Shown here in pieces: positions 10,688 through 20,340 of a DNA stretch of 64,000 nucleotides; the stretch's first letter is position 1, and each line of letters starts with the position of its first letter. This DNA is from Pseudazoarcus pumilus. Its GTDB lineage: Bacteria; Pseudomonadota; Gammaproteobacteria; Burkholderiales; Rhodocyclaceae. The notes under the pieces are model-generated. The model saw only the letters and a list, made by a program, of their open reading frames with translations, had not been told where the DNA came from and made no database searches. Location: NCBI RefSeq assembly GCF_002872475.1, contig NZ_CP025682.1, positions 1,860,001-1,924,000 of the forward strand, in the 5' to 3' direction. The translations under genes were made by a program, and so were the position numbers.

Positions 10688-12205
10688 ATGTTCTCGCCCC
10701 CCGAACCGATCTACACGGTCTCCGGCATTCGCGCGATCGAAGAGCGCGCCAAGCCGCAGGCTGACCCAACGCTGATGGAGCGTGCCGGTCGTGTCGCCGC
10801 CGAGGAGGCCGTGCGTCTGACCATGGACCGGCCCGGCACCGTGCTGATCGCCTGCGGGCCGGGCAACAACGGCGGCGACGGCTTCGTCATGGCGCGGCGC
10901 CTGCTGCAGGCGCGCCGCCCGGTCGTCGTGGCCTTCGCCGGCAAGACCGAGCGCCTGCCAGCCGACGCACGTGCCGCCCTCGAGGCCTGGCACGAGGCCG
11001 GTGGCGAGACCCTGTCCGAACTGCCCGACCCGCCGGCCGAAGGCTGGGCGCTGGTGGTCGACGCGCTCTTCGGCATCGGCCTGCAGCGCCCGCTCGAGGC
11101 ACCCTACACGAACTGGATCGACACGCTCAACGCCCTGCCCGGCCCGCGTCTGGCCATCGACATCCCGAGTGGGCTCGATGCCAACACCGGCCGTTCCCTG
11201 GGCCGCGCCTTTCGCGCCACGCATACGCTCAGTTTCATCGCGCTCAAGCCCGGGCTGCTCACGCTCGACGGACCCGACCACGCCGGCGCGGTCACGGTGC
11301 GCACGCTCGATGTCGACCCCGAGGCCCTGCTCCCGGCCGAAGGCCAGCGGCTGCGACCGTCGATGTTCCGCGAGCATCTCGTACCGCGCCCGTTCAACAC
11401 CCACAAGGGCAGCTTCGGCGACGCCGGCATCATCGGCGGCGCCAACGGCATGAACGGCGCCGCCCTGCTCGCCGGACGCGCGGCCCTCAAACTGGGCGCC
11501 GGACGCATCTTCGTCGGCATGATGGATCGCGATGCGCCGGCCGTGGACCTGATGCAGCCCGAACTGATGCTGCGCGCGCCGGCCGTGGTGCTCGACGCCG
11601 CCGGAGTACTCGCGCTCGGCCCCGGACTGGGCCTGGCCGACGAGGCACGCCGCATGATGGAGCGCGCCCTGCCGCTCGACATTCCGCTGATCCTCGACGC
11701 CGACGCGCTCAACCTGATCGCCGAGGACCACCGCCTCGAGCAGATCTGCGCGGGCCGTCGCGCAGCGACCATCCTCACACCCCATCCGGCCGAGGCCGGG
11801 CGCCTGCTCGGCAGCGACGCGGCCAGCGTACAGGCCGACCGCCTCGGCGCGGCCGCCGGGCTGGCACGCCGCTTCAACGCGCTGATCGCGCTCAAGGGCT
11901 GCGGCACGGTCGTCGCAGCGCCCGACGAGCGCTGGTGGATCAACTGCACCGGCCATCCCGGCATGGCCACGGCCGGCATGGGCGACGTGCTCACCGGACT
12001 GGTGACCGCGCTGATCGCCCAACACTGGCCGCTGGAATCCGCGCTGATCGCCGCGGTGCATCTGCATGGGGCGGCCGCCGACCGCCTCGCGCGCGAGGGC
12101 GTGGGCCCCATCGGCCTGACCTCGGGCGAAGTCATCGACGCCGCGCGTGCGGTCTTCAACGCCTGGATCGTGCAGGCTGCGACGCCGCTGCCGGAGTCCG
12201 CATGA
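10688..12205 (+). CDS. nnr: bifunctional NAD(P)HX epimerase / ADP-dependent dehydratase
   Basis: Repairs hydrated NADH and NADPH. 505 residues with the two fused domains of YjeF/Nnr. The N-terminal epimerase has GNNGGDG at residues 59-65. The C-terminal ribokinase-like dehydratase has the signature GMGDVLTG, with the catalytic Asp433. The segment normally read as TGNPGMATGG is [10 protein letters not shown] here, a mild variation. ATG at 10688; a TACAAT -10-like hexamer lies at 10656-10661. nadC follows, giving a small NAD-related pair. Confidence 0.95.
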   Translation: MFSPPEPIYTVSGIRAIEERAKPQADPTLMERAGRVAAEEAVRLTMDRPGTVLIACGPGNNGGDGFVMARRLLQARRPVVVAFAGKTERLPADARAALEAWHEAGGETLSELPDPPAEGWALVVDALFGIGLQRPLEAPYTNWIDTLNALPGPRLAIDIPSGLDANTGRSLGRAFRATHTLSFIALKPGLLTLDGPDHAGAVTVRTLDVDPEALLPAEGQRLRPSMFREHLVPRPFNTHKGSFGDAGIIGGANGMNGAALLAGRAALKLGAGRIFVGMMDRDAPAVDLMQPELMLRAPAVVLDAAGVLALGPGLGLADEARRMMERALPLDIPLILDADALNLIAEDHRLEQICAGRRAATILTPHPAEAGRLLGSDAASVQADRLGAAAGLARRFNALIALKGCGTVVAAPDERWWINCTGHPGMATAGMGDVLTGLVTALIAQHWPLESALIAAVHLHGAAADRLAREGVGPIGLTSGEVIDAARAVFNAWIVQAATPLPESA

Positions 12206-12223
12206 AGCCGCCCCGTAACGGAC

Positions 12224-12232
12224 TGATAGAAT
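12224..12232 (+). promoter_or_regulatory. extended -10 promoter of nadC
   Basis: TGA-TAGAAT lies in the 53-nt gap between nnr and nadC. The -35 region is weak. The predicted transcription start is about 20 nt before the nadC ATG, so nadC may be transcribed on its own as well as from nnr. Confidence 0.45.
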
Positions 12233-12258
12233 CGGCCCATGCCCCATCCGGACCGTCC

Positions 12259-13107
12259 ATGATTTCCAATCAGCCTCTGTGCATCGAGATCCAGCGCAAC
12301 GTCGCCACCGCGCTGGCCGAGGACGTCGGCGGCGGCGACCTCACCGCCTGCCTGATCGCCGCCGACACCGACGCGCGCGGGCGCGTGATCACGCGTGAGC
12401 CAGCCGTGCTGTGCGGTGCGGCCTGGTTCGACGCGACCTTCGCCGCCCTCGACCCGACCGCGACCGTGCTGTGGCATGTGCGCGACGGCGACGCGCTCGA
12501 GCCCGGTCAGACCCTGTGCGACATCGTCGCCGGCGCGCGCGTGCTGCTCACCGCCGAGCGCACGGCACTGAACTTCGTGCAATTGCTCTCGGCCACGGCG
12601 ACCACCACGCGACGCTACGTCGAGGCCGTCGCCGGCACGCGCGCGAAAATCGTCGACACCCGCAAGACCCTGCCCGGCCTGCGCCTGGCGCAGAAGTATG
12701 CCGTGGCCACCGGCGGCGGCTACAACCACCGCATCGGCCTGTACGACGGCATCCTCATCAAGGAAAACCACATCCTCGCCGCCGGCGGCATCCGGGCGGC
12801 GCTCGAACGCGCGCGCCGGATCGCCCCTTCGGACGTCTTCATCGAAGTCGAAGTGGAGAACCTGAGTCAGCTCGAGGAAGCCTTGCAGGCCGGCGCGCCG
12901 ATGATCCTGCTCGACAACATGGACGCGGAGACCATGCGCAATGCCGTGGCGCTGACCGGCGAGCGCGCCGAACTCGAAGCCTCGGGCGGGGTCAGCCTGG
13001 AGCGAGTTCGCGAGATCGCGGAGACCGGCGTACACCGCATCTCGGTCGGCGCACTGACCAAGGATGTGCGCGCCATCGACCTGTCGCTGCGCCACGTGGA
13101 AGAATAG
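12259..13107 (+). CDS. nadC: nicotinate-nucleotide pyrophosphorylase (carboxylating)
   Basis: Quinolinate phosphoribosyltransferase of de novo NAD synthesis, forming nicotinate mononucleotide from quinolinate and PRPP. 282 residues. Typical motifs are [10 protein letters not shown] (substrate/PRPP binding), KENH (ILIKENHI) and EVEVE. The start at 12259 gives the family-length N-terminus; the open frame begins earlier, inside nnr. Followed by a strong bidirectional terminator shared with convergent thrC. Confidence 0.97.
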   Translation: MISNQPLCIEIQRNVATALAEDVGGGDLTACLIAADTDARGRVITREPAVLCGAAWFDATFAALDPTATVLWHVRDGDALEPGQTLCDIVAGARVLLTAERTALNFVQLLSATATTTRRYVEAVAGTRAKIVDTRKTLPGLRLAQKYAVATGGGYNHRIGLYDGILIKENHILAAGGIRAALERARRIAPSDVFIEVEVENLSQLEEALQAGAPMILLDNMDAETMRNAVALTGERAELEASGGVSLERVREIAETGVHRISVGALTKDVRAIDLSLRHVEE

Positions 13108-13142
13108 ATCGGGACGGCCATCGCGAATCCCGACCATCAACG

Positions 13143-13182
13143 CAATGCAAAACGGCCACCCCTGGGTGGCCGTTTTGCATTG
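13143..13182. terminator. bidirectional intrinsic terminator between nadC and thrC
   Basis: A perfect 19-bp inverted repeat (13143-13161 with 13164-13182, GC-rich core flanked by AAAA/TTTT) sits between the convergent nadC and thrC stop codons. The A/T arms supply a U-tract in both directions, so it can end both transcripts. Confidence 0.9.
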
Positions 13183-13195
13183 ACGCGCGTTCACA

Positions 13196-14629
13196 TCAGC
13201 CGATGTGCCGGACGATGAATTCCTTCACCGCATCGACGTCGGGGGCCATCACCTCGACGTGCTGCGGCAGATCCTCGATGCCGTCGAAGTCCGCGGGGCG
13301 GTCCGGCTCTCGGCCGAGCGCCTCGCGGATGGTCTCGGCGAACTTCACCGGCTGCGCGGTCTCCAGCACCACCACCGGCATGTCGCCCGGCATGTTTTCG
13401 CACGCCACCTTGACGCCATCGGCCGTGTGGGTGTCGATCATCACGCCGTAGTCAGCCCACACCTTGCGGATGGTGGCGAGCCGGTCGGCGTGCGAGCTGC
13501 TGCCGGAGACGAAACCGAATTCGGGCACGCGTGCGAAGTAAGGCGTGTCGTTCAGGTCGAAGGCGCCTCCGGCGTCGACCTTGCGCCACAGGTCAGCCAC
13601 CACCCGCGGGTCGCGTCCGACCAGATCGAACACGAAGCGTTCGAAGTTCGAGGCCTTGGAGATGTCCATCGAGGGGCTCGACGTGACCTGCGTCTCGGCC
13701 GAGCGGCGCGGACGATACACGCCCGTGCGGAAGAATTCGTCGAGCACGTCGTTTTCGTTGGTCGCGAGAATCAGCCGGCCGATGGGCAGGCCCATCTGAC
13801 GCGCGATGTGGCCGGCGCAGATGTTGCCGAAGTTGCCCGAGGGCACGCAGAAGGCGATCTCTTCGTCGTTGCTCTTCGTCGCGGCGAAATAGCCCTTGAA
13901 GTAGTACACGATCTGCGCCGCCACGCGCGCCCAGTTGATCGAATTGACCGCGCCGATGCGATGTTTCGCCTTGAACGCGGCGTCGTTCGATACCGCCTTC
14001 ACGATGTCCTGGGCGTCGTCGAACATGCCCTCGACGGCGATGTTGAAGATGTTGGCTTCATCCAGCGAATACATCTGCGCGCGCTGGAAGGCGCTCATGC
14101 GTCCGTGCGGCGAGAGCATGAACACGCGCACGCGGTGCTTGCCGCGCATCGCGTACTCGGCCGCCGAGCCGGTGTCGCCCGAGGTCGCGCCGAGGATGTT
14201 GATCTGTTCTCCGCGCTTGTCGAGCACGTACTCGAACAGATTGCCGAGCAACTGCATCGCCATGTCCTTGAAGGCCAGCGTCGGTCCGTTGGACAGTTCC
14301 AGCAGGGCCAGGCGGCCGGGCTCGAGCCAGGTCAGCGGCGTGATCTCGCGCGCATCCTCGCCGCCGCGCACATGGCGATAGACCTGCGGCGTATAGGTCT
14401 TGGCGCAGATCGCGCGCAGATCGTCGGCCGGGATGTCGGTGATGAACTTCGACAGCACCGCGAAGGCCAGTTCGGCATAGGACAGTACGCGCCATGCATC
14501 GAGCTCGGCACGCGTGACCTGCGGATAGCTCTCGGGCAGGTACAGGCCGCCGTCCGGGGCAAGGCCGCCGAGCAGGATGTCGCAGAATTCGTGATCAGCG
14601 GGCTGGCCGCGCGTGGACAGGTATTTCAC
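13196..14629 (-). CDS. thrC: threonine synthase
   Basis: PLP enzyme converting O-phosphohomoserine to threonine. 477 residues, the longer form common in betaproteobacteria. The PLP lysine is Lys121 in LAFKDMAMQ, and the phosphate-binding GATSGDTG segment follows. The start is GTG at 14629 (VKYLSTRG), with GAGGA about 9 nt upstream; no ATG fits the family N-terminus. Unlike the usual hom-thrC adjacency, two unrelated genes lie between hom and thrC here. Confidence 0.96.
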   Translation of the reverse strand: MKYLSTRGQPADHEFCDILLGGLAPDGGLYLPESYPQVTRAELDAWRVLSYAELAFAVLSKFITDIPADDLRAICAKTYTPQVYRHVRGGEDAREITPLTWLEPGRLALLELSNGPTLAFKDMAMQLLGNLFEYVLDKRGEQINILGATSGDTGSAAEYAMRGKHRVRVFMLSPHGRMSAFQRAQMYSLDEANIFNIAVEGMFDDAQDIVKAVSNDAAFKAKHRIGAVNSINWARVAAQIVYYFKGYFAATKSNDEEIAFCVPSGNFGNICAGHIARQMGLPIGRLILATNENDVLDEFFRTGVYRPRRSAETQVTSSPSMDISKASNFERFVFDLVGRDPRVVADLWRKVDAGGAFDLNDTPYFARVPEFGFVSGSSSHADRLATIRKVWADYGVMIDTHTADGVKVACENMPGDMPVVVLETAQPVKFAETIREALGREPDRPADFDGIEDLPQHVEVMAPDVDAVKEFIVRHIG

Positions 14630-14703
14630 TCGGGAATCCTCGGGTTCGGACAAACGACGACAGCCGGTGATTATCCCGCCCGCGCCCGGCGCTGTCCAAT
14701 CGC

Positions 14704-15777
14704 TCAGTCCGATGACGCGCCCTGCCCCGGACGCATGCCGCACTGCTGCAGCAGCATCTGCCAGGCCTCGACGTGGCGCGCCACGGCCGCGTCGAAACCG
14801 GCCCACACGCTGTCGGCGGCGGTGTCGCCCAACGCCTGCTCGGCGTAGGCCACCACCGCAGGCGATCGCGACGTCTCGCCAATGTCGGCCAGCCCCGCCA
14901 GCGGCTCGACGAGTTCTCTGCGCACGCGCGCCAGATCGGCCAGATAGGGCTGCACATGGCCGATGAACACCGTCATGAACATGCCGCGCATGTTCTCGGC
15001 CGCGCGCGGACGGTGTTGCGGACCCGCACATACCGGCCGCTCGCCCAGGCGCGCCTCGACGATGCGCGAGGCATCCTCGAGGCGCGTCGTGGCGAGCAAG
15101 GCCGCGCGCACCGCCTGACCGACGAGCGCGCGCGAGTGCCAGCGCTGGTACATCGCATCGAGTGCGGCGACGTCCAGGTCCGTGCGCCCCTCGTGAATGG
15201 CGTCGACGACCGAGCCCAGCGCGGCCAGGTCAGACGCCATCGTGCCAGCCATGTCCCGATCGTGGCCGACCGCCAGCGACCCGCGCGAACGCGTCAGCAG
15301 GTGCTCGATCTCCTCGCTGCCCCAGATCGCGTTCCACGCCACGTCGGGCAAGGCTGCGCGCTTGATCGCGACCACCTCGGCCAGTCGTGCACGCAGGCGC
15401 TCGCTGCCGATCTCGTCCGCGCACTCCTCGGCCGCGCGCACGAACCGCAGTTCGTAGTCGAGCAGCGACCCCGGATGCATGACCTTGCCCATGATGGAGT
15501 TACGCTCTCCGATCACATGCTGCAGCTCGCAACCGTACAGGCTGAGGAAGTCGAGCATGCCCACATCCAGCGAAGGCAGCGCGCGCACGCGCTCGCGCCG
15601 ACGCGGCAGTGCGGGAGCCGTGGGCACCGGCGAGGCGACCGCATCTTCGTCGAGGACGCGTGCGGTGCGTTCGACGTATTCGTCGAACAGGCTCTCGGGC
15701 GAGGCGAACGGATCGCAGCCGGCCAGCAATACACCGAACAAGACCAGCGCAGCAGGGAAGATTGCACGACGAGACAT
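14704..15777 (-). CDS. lipoprotein, DUF3080-like
   Basis: 357-residue predicted lipoprotein. The signal peptide ends in the lipobox LLAGC with Cys21 as the lipidation site. Residue +2 is Asp, which in E. coli favours inner-membrane retention. The remainder looks alpha-helical and soluble, with conserved-looking segments (SLYGCELQ, GSLLDYELRF, MFMTVFIGHVQPYL). Composition and layout match the DUF3080 family of unknown function, recalled from family knowledge and not verified. It lies between the antiporter gene and thrC, 74 nt from the thrC start. Confidence 0.8.
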   Translation of the reverse strand: MSRRAIFPAALVLFGVLLAGCDPFASPESLFDEYVERTARVLDEDAVASPVPTAPALPRRRERVRALPSLDVGMLDFLSLYGCELQHVIGERNSIMGKVMHPGSLLDYELRFVRAAEECADEIGSERLRARLAEVVAIKRAALPDVAWNAIWGSEEIEHLLTRSRGSLAVGHDRDMAGTMASDLAALGSVVDAIHEGRTDLDVAALDAMYQRWHSRALVGQAVRAALLATTRLEDASRIVEARLGERPVCAGPQHRPRAAENMRGMFMTVFIGHVQPYLADLARVRRELVEPLAGLADIGETSRSPAVVAYAEQALGDTAADSVWAGFDAAVARHVEAWQMLLQQCGMRPGQGASSD

Positions 15778-15908
15778 GGCGACCGGCCAATTGCCGACAG
15801 GGAGGCTTCAACCGCATTGACCGCGGCACGCTGCCCGGCGTTCGTGGCGGGTGCACGCATTATCTGCCGGATCGGCTGCCCGACAAGTGGCCCGCCGACG
15901 CAGCGCAG

Positions 15909-15926
15909 AAAGGCTGCGCAGCCCTT
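15909..15926 (-). terminator. possible weak terminator after the antiporter gene
   Basis: The minus strand reads AAGGGCT-GCGC-AGCCTTT, a 7-bp stem with one G-U pair, ending in TTT. It lies about 40 nt beyond the antiporter stop codon and before the lipoprotein gene. The rest of the 187-nt gap shows nothing else convincing. Confidence 0.3.
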
Positions 15927-15964
15927 GGCGTGCCTTCGAACGCTGCAGCCGGCCCGGCTTCGGA

Positions 15965-17275
15965 CTACGCCCTCTGCATCGCTCCCGATTCGCGCAACAT
16001 CGTGTCGCTATCGCGCCAGAAACGCCGGATCAGCGGTTTGGCACTGATCCCGTGAAGCACGATGGACAAGGTCACCACCACCAGAGTCAGGTGGATGAGC
16101 TGCAGCGACATTTCCTGCGGCAAGCCCTGGTTGATGGCATACATCAGGTAGTACATCGAACCGATGCCGCGCACGCCGAACCATCCCACCATCAGACGCA
16201 TGCGCATCGGCGTGCGCGTCAGCCCCAGGCCCGCGAGCACGCTCAGCGGTCGCACCACGAAGAAGACGAACAGCGCCAGTCCCACCGCCGCCCAGCTCCA
16301 CGAGTCCATGAACAACATGCCTCCCAGCAGCAGCACCAGCGCGACTTCCGACAGGCGCTCGAGGTGTTCCTTGTAGACCAGCGCCCCGATCCCCACTTGC
16401 GGCGGCTCGACTGCGCCGGCCTCGTCACCGTCCTGGCTCGCAAGAGGCACCAGGCCGGCCAGCCGCAACTCGGTCTGGCGCAGCGCGACCGCGGCGAAGA
16501 ACACCGCCAGAAAGCCCCCGGCACCGACGAGCGTGCTCAAACCGAAGATCACGCCGATCATGCCCAGCCCGAGAAAATCGTCCGACCCGCTCCAGTCGGG
16601 GCGCGCCTGACGCAGACGCGATGCCGCCCAGCCAACCCCGATGCCACCGATCACGCCGATGAGGATGCCGCCGATACTCGCCCACAAGACGTCGAGGAGC
16701 ACCCAGCGCACCCCGGCGTCGCCCAGTTCGTGCAGCCCCAGCAGGCCGAGACCGAGCATGGCGAACGGGAAGGCCGTGCCATCGTTCATCCCCGCCTCGC
16801 AGGTGAGGTTGAAGCGCAGGCGGTCGTGATCGCCGGGCTGGCGCACCTGGATGTCGCTCGCCAGCACCGGGTCGGTGGGCGCCAGAATCGCCCCGAGCAG
16901 CACCGCCAGACCCAGCGGCATCGCCAACAGGTAGTAGCCGAAGGCGGCGATCAGCGCCACCGTCAGCGCCATCGACAGGAAGGCGAGCAGAAAAGGGGTG
17001 CGCCAGCGGCGCCAGCTCACCGGCGCGGGCATCTTGATGCCGGCCGAGAACAGCGCGACGAGCACCGCCACCTCGGTCAGCACTTCCAGCAACTGGGACT
17101 GCTTGAAGGGATTGAAGTGAAACACGCCGAACAGGCTGGGGCCGAGGATCAGACCCACGGTCAGATACACGATCGCCGGCGTAAACGGCACTGTGCGCAT
17201 GAAAGGCGCGAGCAAACCCATCACCAGCAGCATGCCACCCAGCAGAAGAAACCAGCCTGCGATACCGATACTCAT
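15965..17275 (-). CDS. Na+/H+ (CPA1-type) antiporter
   Basis: Integral membrane cation/proton antiporter, 436 residues with about 12 hydrophobic segments. Family motifs are visible: TPAIVYL in the first helices, APTDPVLA (Thr134-Asp135) and CEAGMNDGTAFP (Glu160, Asn164, Asp165), the ion-translocating region of CPA1/NhaP exchangers. ATG at 17275 (MSIGIAGW). A terminator-like hairpin upstream (17502-17533) suggests it is transcribed separately from hom. Its place between hom and thrC is unusual. Confidence 0.9.
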   Translation of the reverse strand: MSIGIAGWFLLLGGMLLVMGLLAPFMRTVPFTPAIVYLTVGLILGPSLFGVFHFNPFKQSQLLEVLTEVAVLVALFSAGIKMPAPVSWRRWRTPFLLAFLSMALTVALIAAFGYYLLAMPLGLAVLLGAILAPTDPVLASDIQVRQPGDHDRLRFNLTCEAGMNDGTAFPFAMLGLGLLGLHELGDAGVRWVLLDVLWASIGGILIGVIGGIGVGWAASRLRQARPDWSGSDDFLGLGMIGVIFGLSTLVGAGGFLAVFFAAVALRQTELRLAGLVPLASQDGDEAGAVEPPQVGIGALVYKEHLERLSEVALVLLLGGMLFMDSWSWAAVGLALFVFFVVRPLSVLAGLGLTRTPMRMRLMVGWFGVRGIGSMYYLMYAINQGLPQEMSLQLIHLTLVVVTLSIVLHGISAKPLIRRFWRDSDTMLRESGAMQRA

Positions 17276-17501
17276 GAAGCCATCCCGAAAGAGGTGAAAC
17301 GGCCGCGGCGACCTCCCGAAGACGCGGGGCGATCACATGCGGGCGACGCCGCGCATCCTCCCATGCCGTGCACGCGAGTCCGGTATCAACGTGTGAAAAC
17401 TCGTTGCGGTAGCGACATCGCATGAGTTTCAGCACGCATGTCGTGGTCTGATGCGTCGCCGCGACGCCTCCCGGCGCATGCAGCGCGCGCAGGCGTAAAC
17501 G

Positions 17502-17533
17502 CGCGAGGCCGCGACGATGGTCGCGGCCTCGCG
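17502..17533 (-). terminator. terminator-like hairpin after hom
   Basis: A perfect 14-bp GC-rich inverted repeat (17502-17515 with 17520-17533, loop GATG) starts 20 nt after the hom stop. Downstream on the minus strand it is followed by GTTTACG, a weak T-tract. It probably ends the alaA-hom transcript. Confidence 0.6.
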
Positions 17534-17553
17534 TCTGGAACGAACGGCGTGAT

Positions 17554-18864
17554 CTACTGCAGGCTTTCCATGCGCAGCTTGGTAATGTCGCCGCGCACCA
17601 CGTCGAGCGCCTCGATCTGGCGCAGCGCGGCGTTGGCGTTGCGCTCCAGGGTGCGGTGGGTGAGCATGATGATGTCGGTACGCGATTCGCCTTCCTCGGC
17701 CTGGCGCTGGATCATCGCCTCGATCGAGATGTTGCTGTCGGCGAGGATGCGCGTGATCTCGGCGAGCACGCCAGGCTTGTCGTCGACGCGCAGGCGCAGG
17801 TAGTAGGAGGTGACCACGTCCTCGATCGGCAGCACCTTGACGTCGAGCACCTGATCCGACTGGAAGGCCAGGTGGGGCACACGGTGCTCCGGATCAGCGG
17901 TGTGCAGTCGCGTGACATCGACCAGGTCGGCGATCACCGCGCTGGCGGTCGGCTCGGCGCCGGCGCCCGGGCCGTAATACATGGTCGGGCCGACCGCGTC
18001 ACCGTGCACGAGGATGGCGTTCATCGGCCCCTCGACGTTGGCGAGCAGGCGATCCTTGGGAATCAGCGTCGGATGCACGCGCAGTTCCACCCCTTCCGGG
18101 CGGCGACGTGCGATGCCCAGCAGCTTGATGCGGTAGCCGAGCTGGCCCGCGTAGGCGATGTCGATGCTCTGCAGGTTGGAAATGCCTTCGACGTGGGCGG
18201 CGCCGAACTGCATCGGAATGCCGAAGGCGATGGCGCTCATGATGGTCGCCTTGTGCGCGGCATCCACCCCCTCGATGTCGAAGGTCGGATCGGCCTCGGC
18301 GTAGCCGAGCATCTGCGCCTCGAGCAACACGTCGGCGAAGGCCAGACCCTTGTCGCGCATCTCCGACAGGATGAAGTTGGTCGTGCCGTTGATGATGCCG
18401 GCGAACCATTCGATGCGGTTGGCCGAGAGGCCCTCGCGCAGCGCCTTGATGATCGGAATGCCGCCGGCCACGGCCGCCTCGAAGGCCACCATCACGCCCT
18501 TGCGTCGCGCCGCCTCGAAGATCTCGTTGCCGTGCATCGCGAGCAAGGCCTTGTTGGCCGTGACCACGTGCTTGCCGTTGGCGATCGCACCGAGCATGAG
18601 CTCGCGCGCCACGCCGTAGCCGCCAATGAGTTCGACGACGATGTCCACGTCCGGGTCGGCGATCACCGCGAAGGCGTCGTCGGTGATGCGCACGCTGTCG
18701 CCCGCCACGCTGCGGGCGTGCTCGACGTTCTTGTCGGCGATGACGCTGATGCGGATCGGCCGGCCGGCGCGCCGCGTGATCTCTTCCTCGTTGCGGCGCA
18801 GCACCTCGAAAGTGCCACCGCCGACGGTGCCGATACCGAGAAGGCCTACGTTGATTGGTTTCAT
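17554..18864 (-). CDS. hom: homoserine dehydrogenase
   Basis: NAD(P)-dependent reduction of aspartate semialdehyde to homoserine, the branch to threonine and methionine. 436 residues. The N-terminal Rossmann motif is GIGTVGGGTF at residues 10-19. The catalytic domain contains GGIPIIKALREGL and GIINGTTNFIL. A C-terminal ACT domain (from about residue 350, DDKPGVLAEITRIL) suggests feedback control by threonine. It lies 38 nt downstream of alaA, forming one transcription unit. Confidence 0.97.
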   Translation of the reverse strand: MKPINVGLLGIGTVGGGTFEVLRRNEEEITRRAGRPIRISVIADKNVEHARSVAGDSVRITDDAFAVIADPDVDIVVELIGGYGVARELMLGAIANGKHVVTANKALLAMHGNEIFEAARRKGVMVAFEAAVAGGIPIIKALREGLSANRIEWFAGIINGTTNFILSEMRDKGLAFADVLLEAQMLGYAEADPTFDIEGVDAAHKATIMSAIAFGIPMQFGAAHVEGISNLQSIDIAYAGQLGYRIKLLGIARRRPEGVELRVHPTLIPKDRLLANVEGPMNAILVHGDAVGPTMYYGPGAGAEPTASAVIADLVDVTRLHTADPEHRVPHLAFQSDQVLDVKVLPIEDVVTSYYLRLRVDDKPGVLAEITRILADSNISIEAMIQRQAEEGESRTDIIMLTHRTLERNANAALRQIEALDVVRGDITKLRMESLQ

Positions 18865-18902
18865 GTTCGCATTCGGAAAAGGTTGGCTGTCGACGCGGCT
18901 GC

Positions 18903-20201
18903 TCAGGCAGCGTGGCGTCGGCGATACTGGTCGAGAAAGCGTGCGATGCGCCCGATGGCGTCGTGCAAATCATCCTCGTGCGGCAGGAACACCAGCCGGA
19001 AGTGGTCCGGCGTGGGCCAGTTGAAGCCCGTGCCCTGCACCAACAGCACGCGTTCTTCCTCGAGCAGTTCGAAGATGAACTGCTGGTCGTCCTCGATCGG
19101 ATACATCTTGGGGTCGAGCCGTGGGAACAGGTACAGCGCCGCGGCCGGCTTGACGCAGGATACGCCGGGGATCGCCGTGAGCAGATCATAGGCGAGATCG
19201 CGCTGACGCGTCAGCCGCCCGTCCGGCGCGATCAGCTCCTCGATGCTCTGATAGCCGCCCAGCGCGGTCTGGATGGCCCACTGACCGGGCACGTTCGAGC
19301 ACAGGCGCATCGAGGCGAGAATCGTCAGGCCCTCGATGTAGTCCTGGGCGTGACGCTTCTCGCCCGAGACCACCATCCAGCCCGCACGATAGCCGCAGGC
19401 GCGGTAGTTCTTCGACAGTCCGTTGAAGGTCACGAACAGCACGTCGTCGGCCAGAGAGGCGATCGAGGTGTGGGTCGCGCCGTCGTACAGCGTCTTGTCG
19501 TAGATCTCGTCGGCGAACACCACGAGCTGATGCTCGCGCGCGATGTCCACGAGTTCGCGCAGCACCGCGTCCGGGTACAGCGCGCCGGTCGGGTTGTTGG
19601 GGTTGATGACGACGATGGCGCGCGTGTTCGGCGTGATCTTGGCGCGGATGTCGTCCATGTCCGGGTACCAGTGCGCCTGCTCGTCGCACAGGTAGTGCTG
19701 CGGCTTGCCGCCAGCCAGACTCACGGCCGCGGTCCACAGCGGATAGTCGGGCGCCGGAACGAGGACCTCGTCACCGTTGTTGAGCAGCGCCTGCATCGAC
19801 ATCACGATCAGTTCGGACGCGCCGTTGCCGATGTAGATGTCCTCGATGCCAACCCCGGCGATGCGCTTTTGCTGCGTGTAGTGCATCACCGCCTTGCGCG
19901 CCGAGAAGAGCCCCTTGGACTCCGAATAGCCGGAGGCTTCGCGCAGATTGTGGATGACGTCGACGACGATCTCCTCGGGTGCCTCGAAACCGAAAGGCGC
20001 GAGGTTGCCGATGTTGAGCTTGATGATGCGGTGGCCCTCGTCTTCCATCTGCTTGGCGCGGGCGAGCACCGGCCCGCGGATGTCGTAGCAGACATCGGCG
20101 AGCTTGGACGACTTGCGGATGCGCGGAATCGCCGGTGCGTCGTCCGCATCGGCCACTGCAGGCGAAACCGGCGCGAGCGTGAGTTTGCTGGTCACAGTCA
20201 T
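18903..20201 (-). CDS. alaA: glutamate-pyruvate aminotransferase AlaA-like
   Basis: Class I/II PLP aminotransferase making alanine from pyruvate and glutamate. 432 residues. It closely follows E. coli AlaA through YDIRGPV, KLNIGN, APDYPLWTAAVSL, INPNNPTGA and FADEIYDK, with PLP Lys264 in NGLSKNYR. An extra N-terminal segment of about 28 residues precedes the AlaA-like core. The ATG at 20201 was chosen for GAGGA about 9 nt upstream; the frame stays open upstream. It is co-directional with hom, a pairing typical of betaproteobacteria. Confidence 0.93.
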   Translation of the reverse strand: MTVTSKLTLAPVSPAVADADDAPAIPRIRKSSKLADVCYDIRGPVLARAKQMEDEGHRIIKLNIGNLAPFGFEAPEEIVVDVIHNLREASGYSESKGLFSARKAVMHYTQQKRIAGVGIEDIYIGNGASELIVMSMQALLNNGDEVLVPAPDYPLWTAAVSLAGGKPQHYLCDEQAHWYPDMDDIRAKITPNTRAIVVINPNNPTGALYPDAVLRELVDIAREHQLVVFADEIYDKTLYDGATHTSIASLADDVLFVTFNGLSKNYRACGYRAGWMVVSGEKRHAQDYIEGLTILASMRLCSNVPGQWAIQTALGGYQSIEELIAPDGRLTRQRDLAYDLLTAIPGVSCVKPAAALYLFPRLDPKMYPIEDDQQFIFELLEEERVLLVQGTGFNWPTPDHFRLVFLPHEDDLHDAIGRIARFLDQYRRRHAA

Positions 20202-20340
20202 CTGGCCCGTCCTCGGGAGAGTTGTCGCCACCCGGCCACATCGACGAGCGGTCGAGCGAGCCGGGAAAAAGGTTTCCATGGTACCGAACGCGCTGCATTG
20301 CGGCAATTTCGCGGCGCAAACGCGCGCTCGAGAACCGCGA

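Noticed and set aside
15851-17425. Gln/His/Arg-rich plus-strand frame as a possible novel repetitive protein
   Set aside because: It is the reverse complement of the antiporter's hydrophobic codons, which read as Gln/His/Arg; the antiporter itself is clearly coding.
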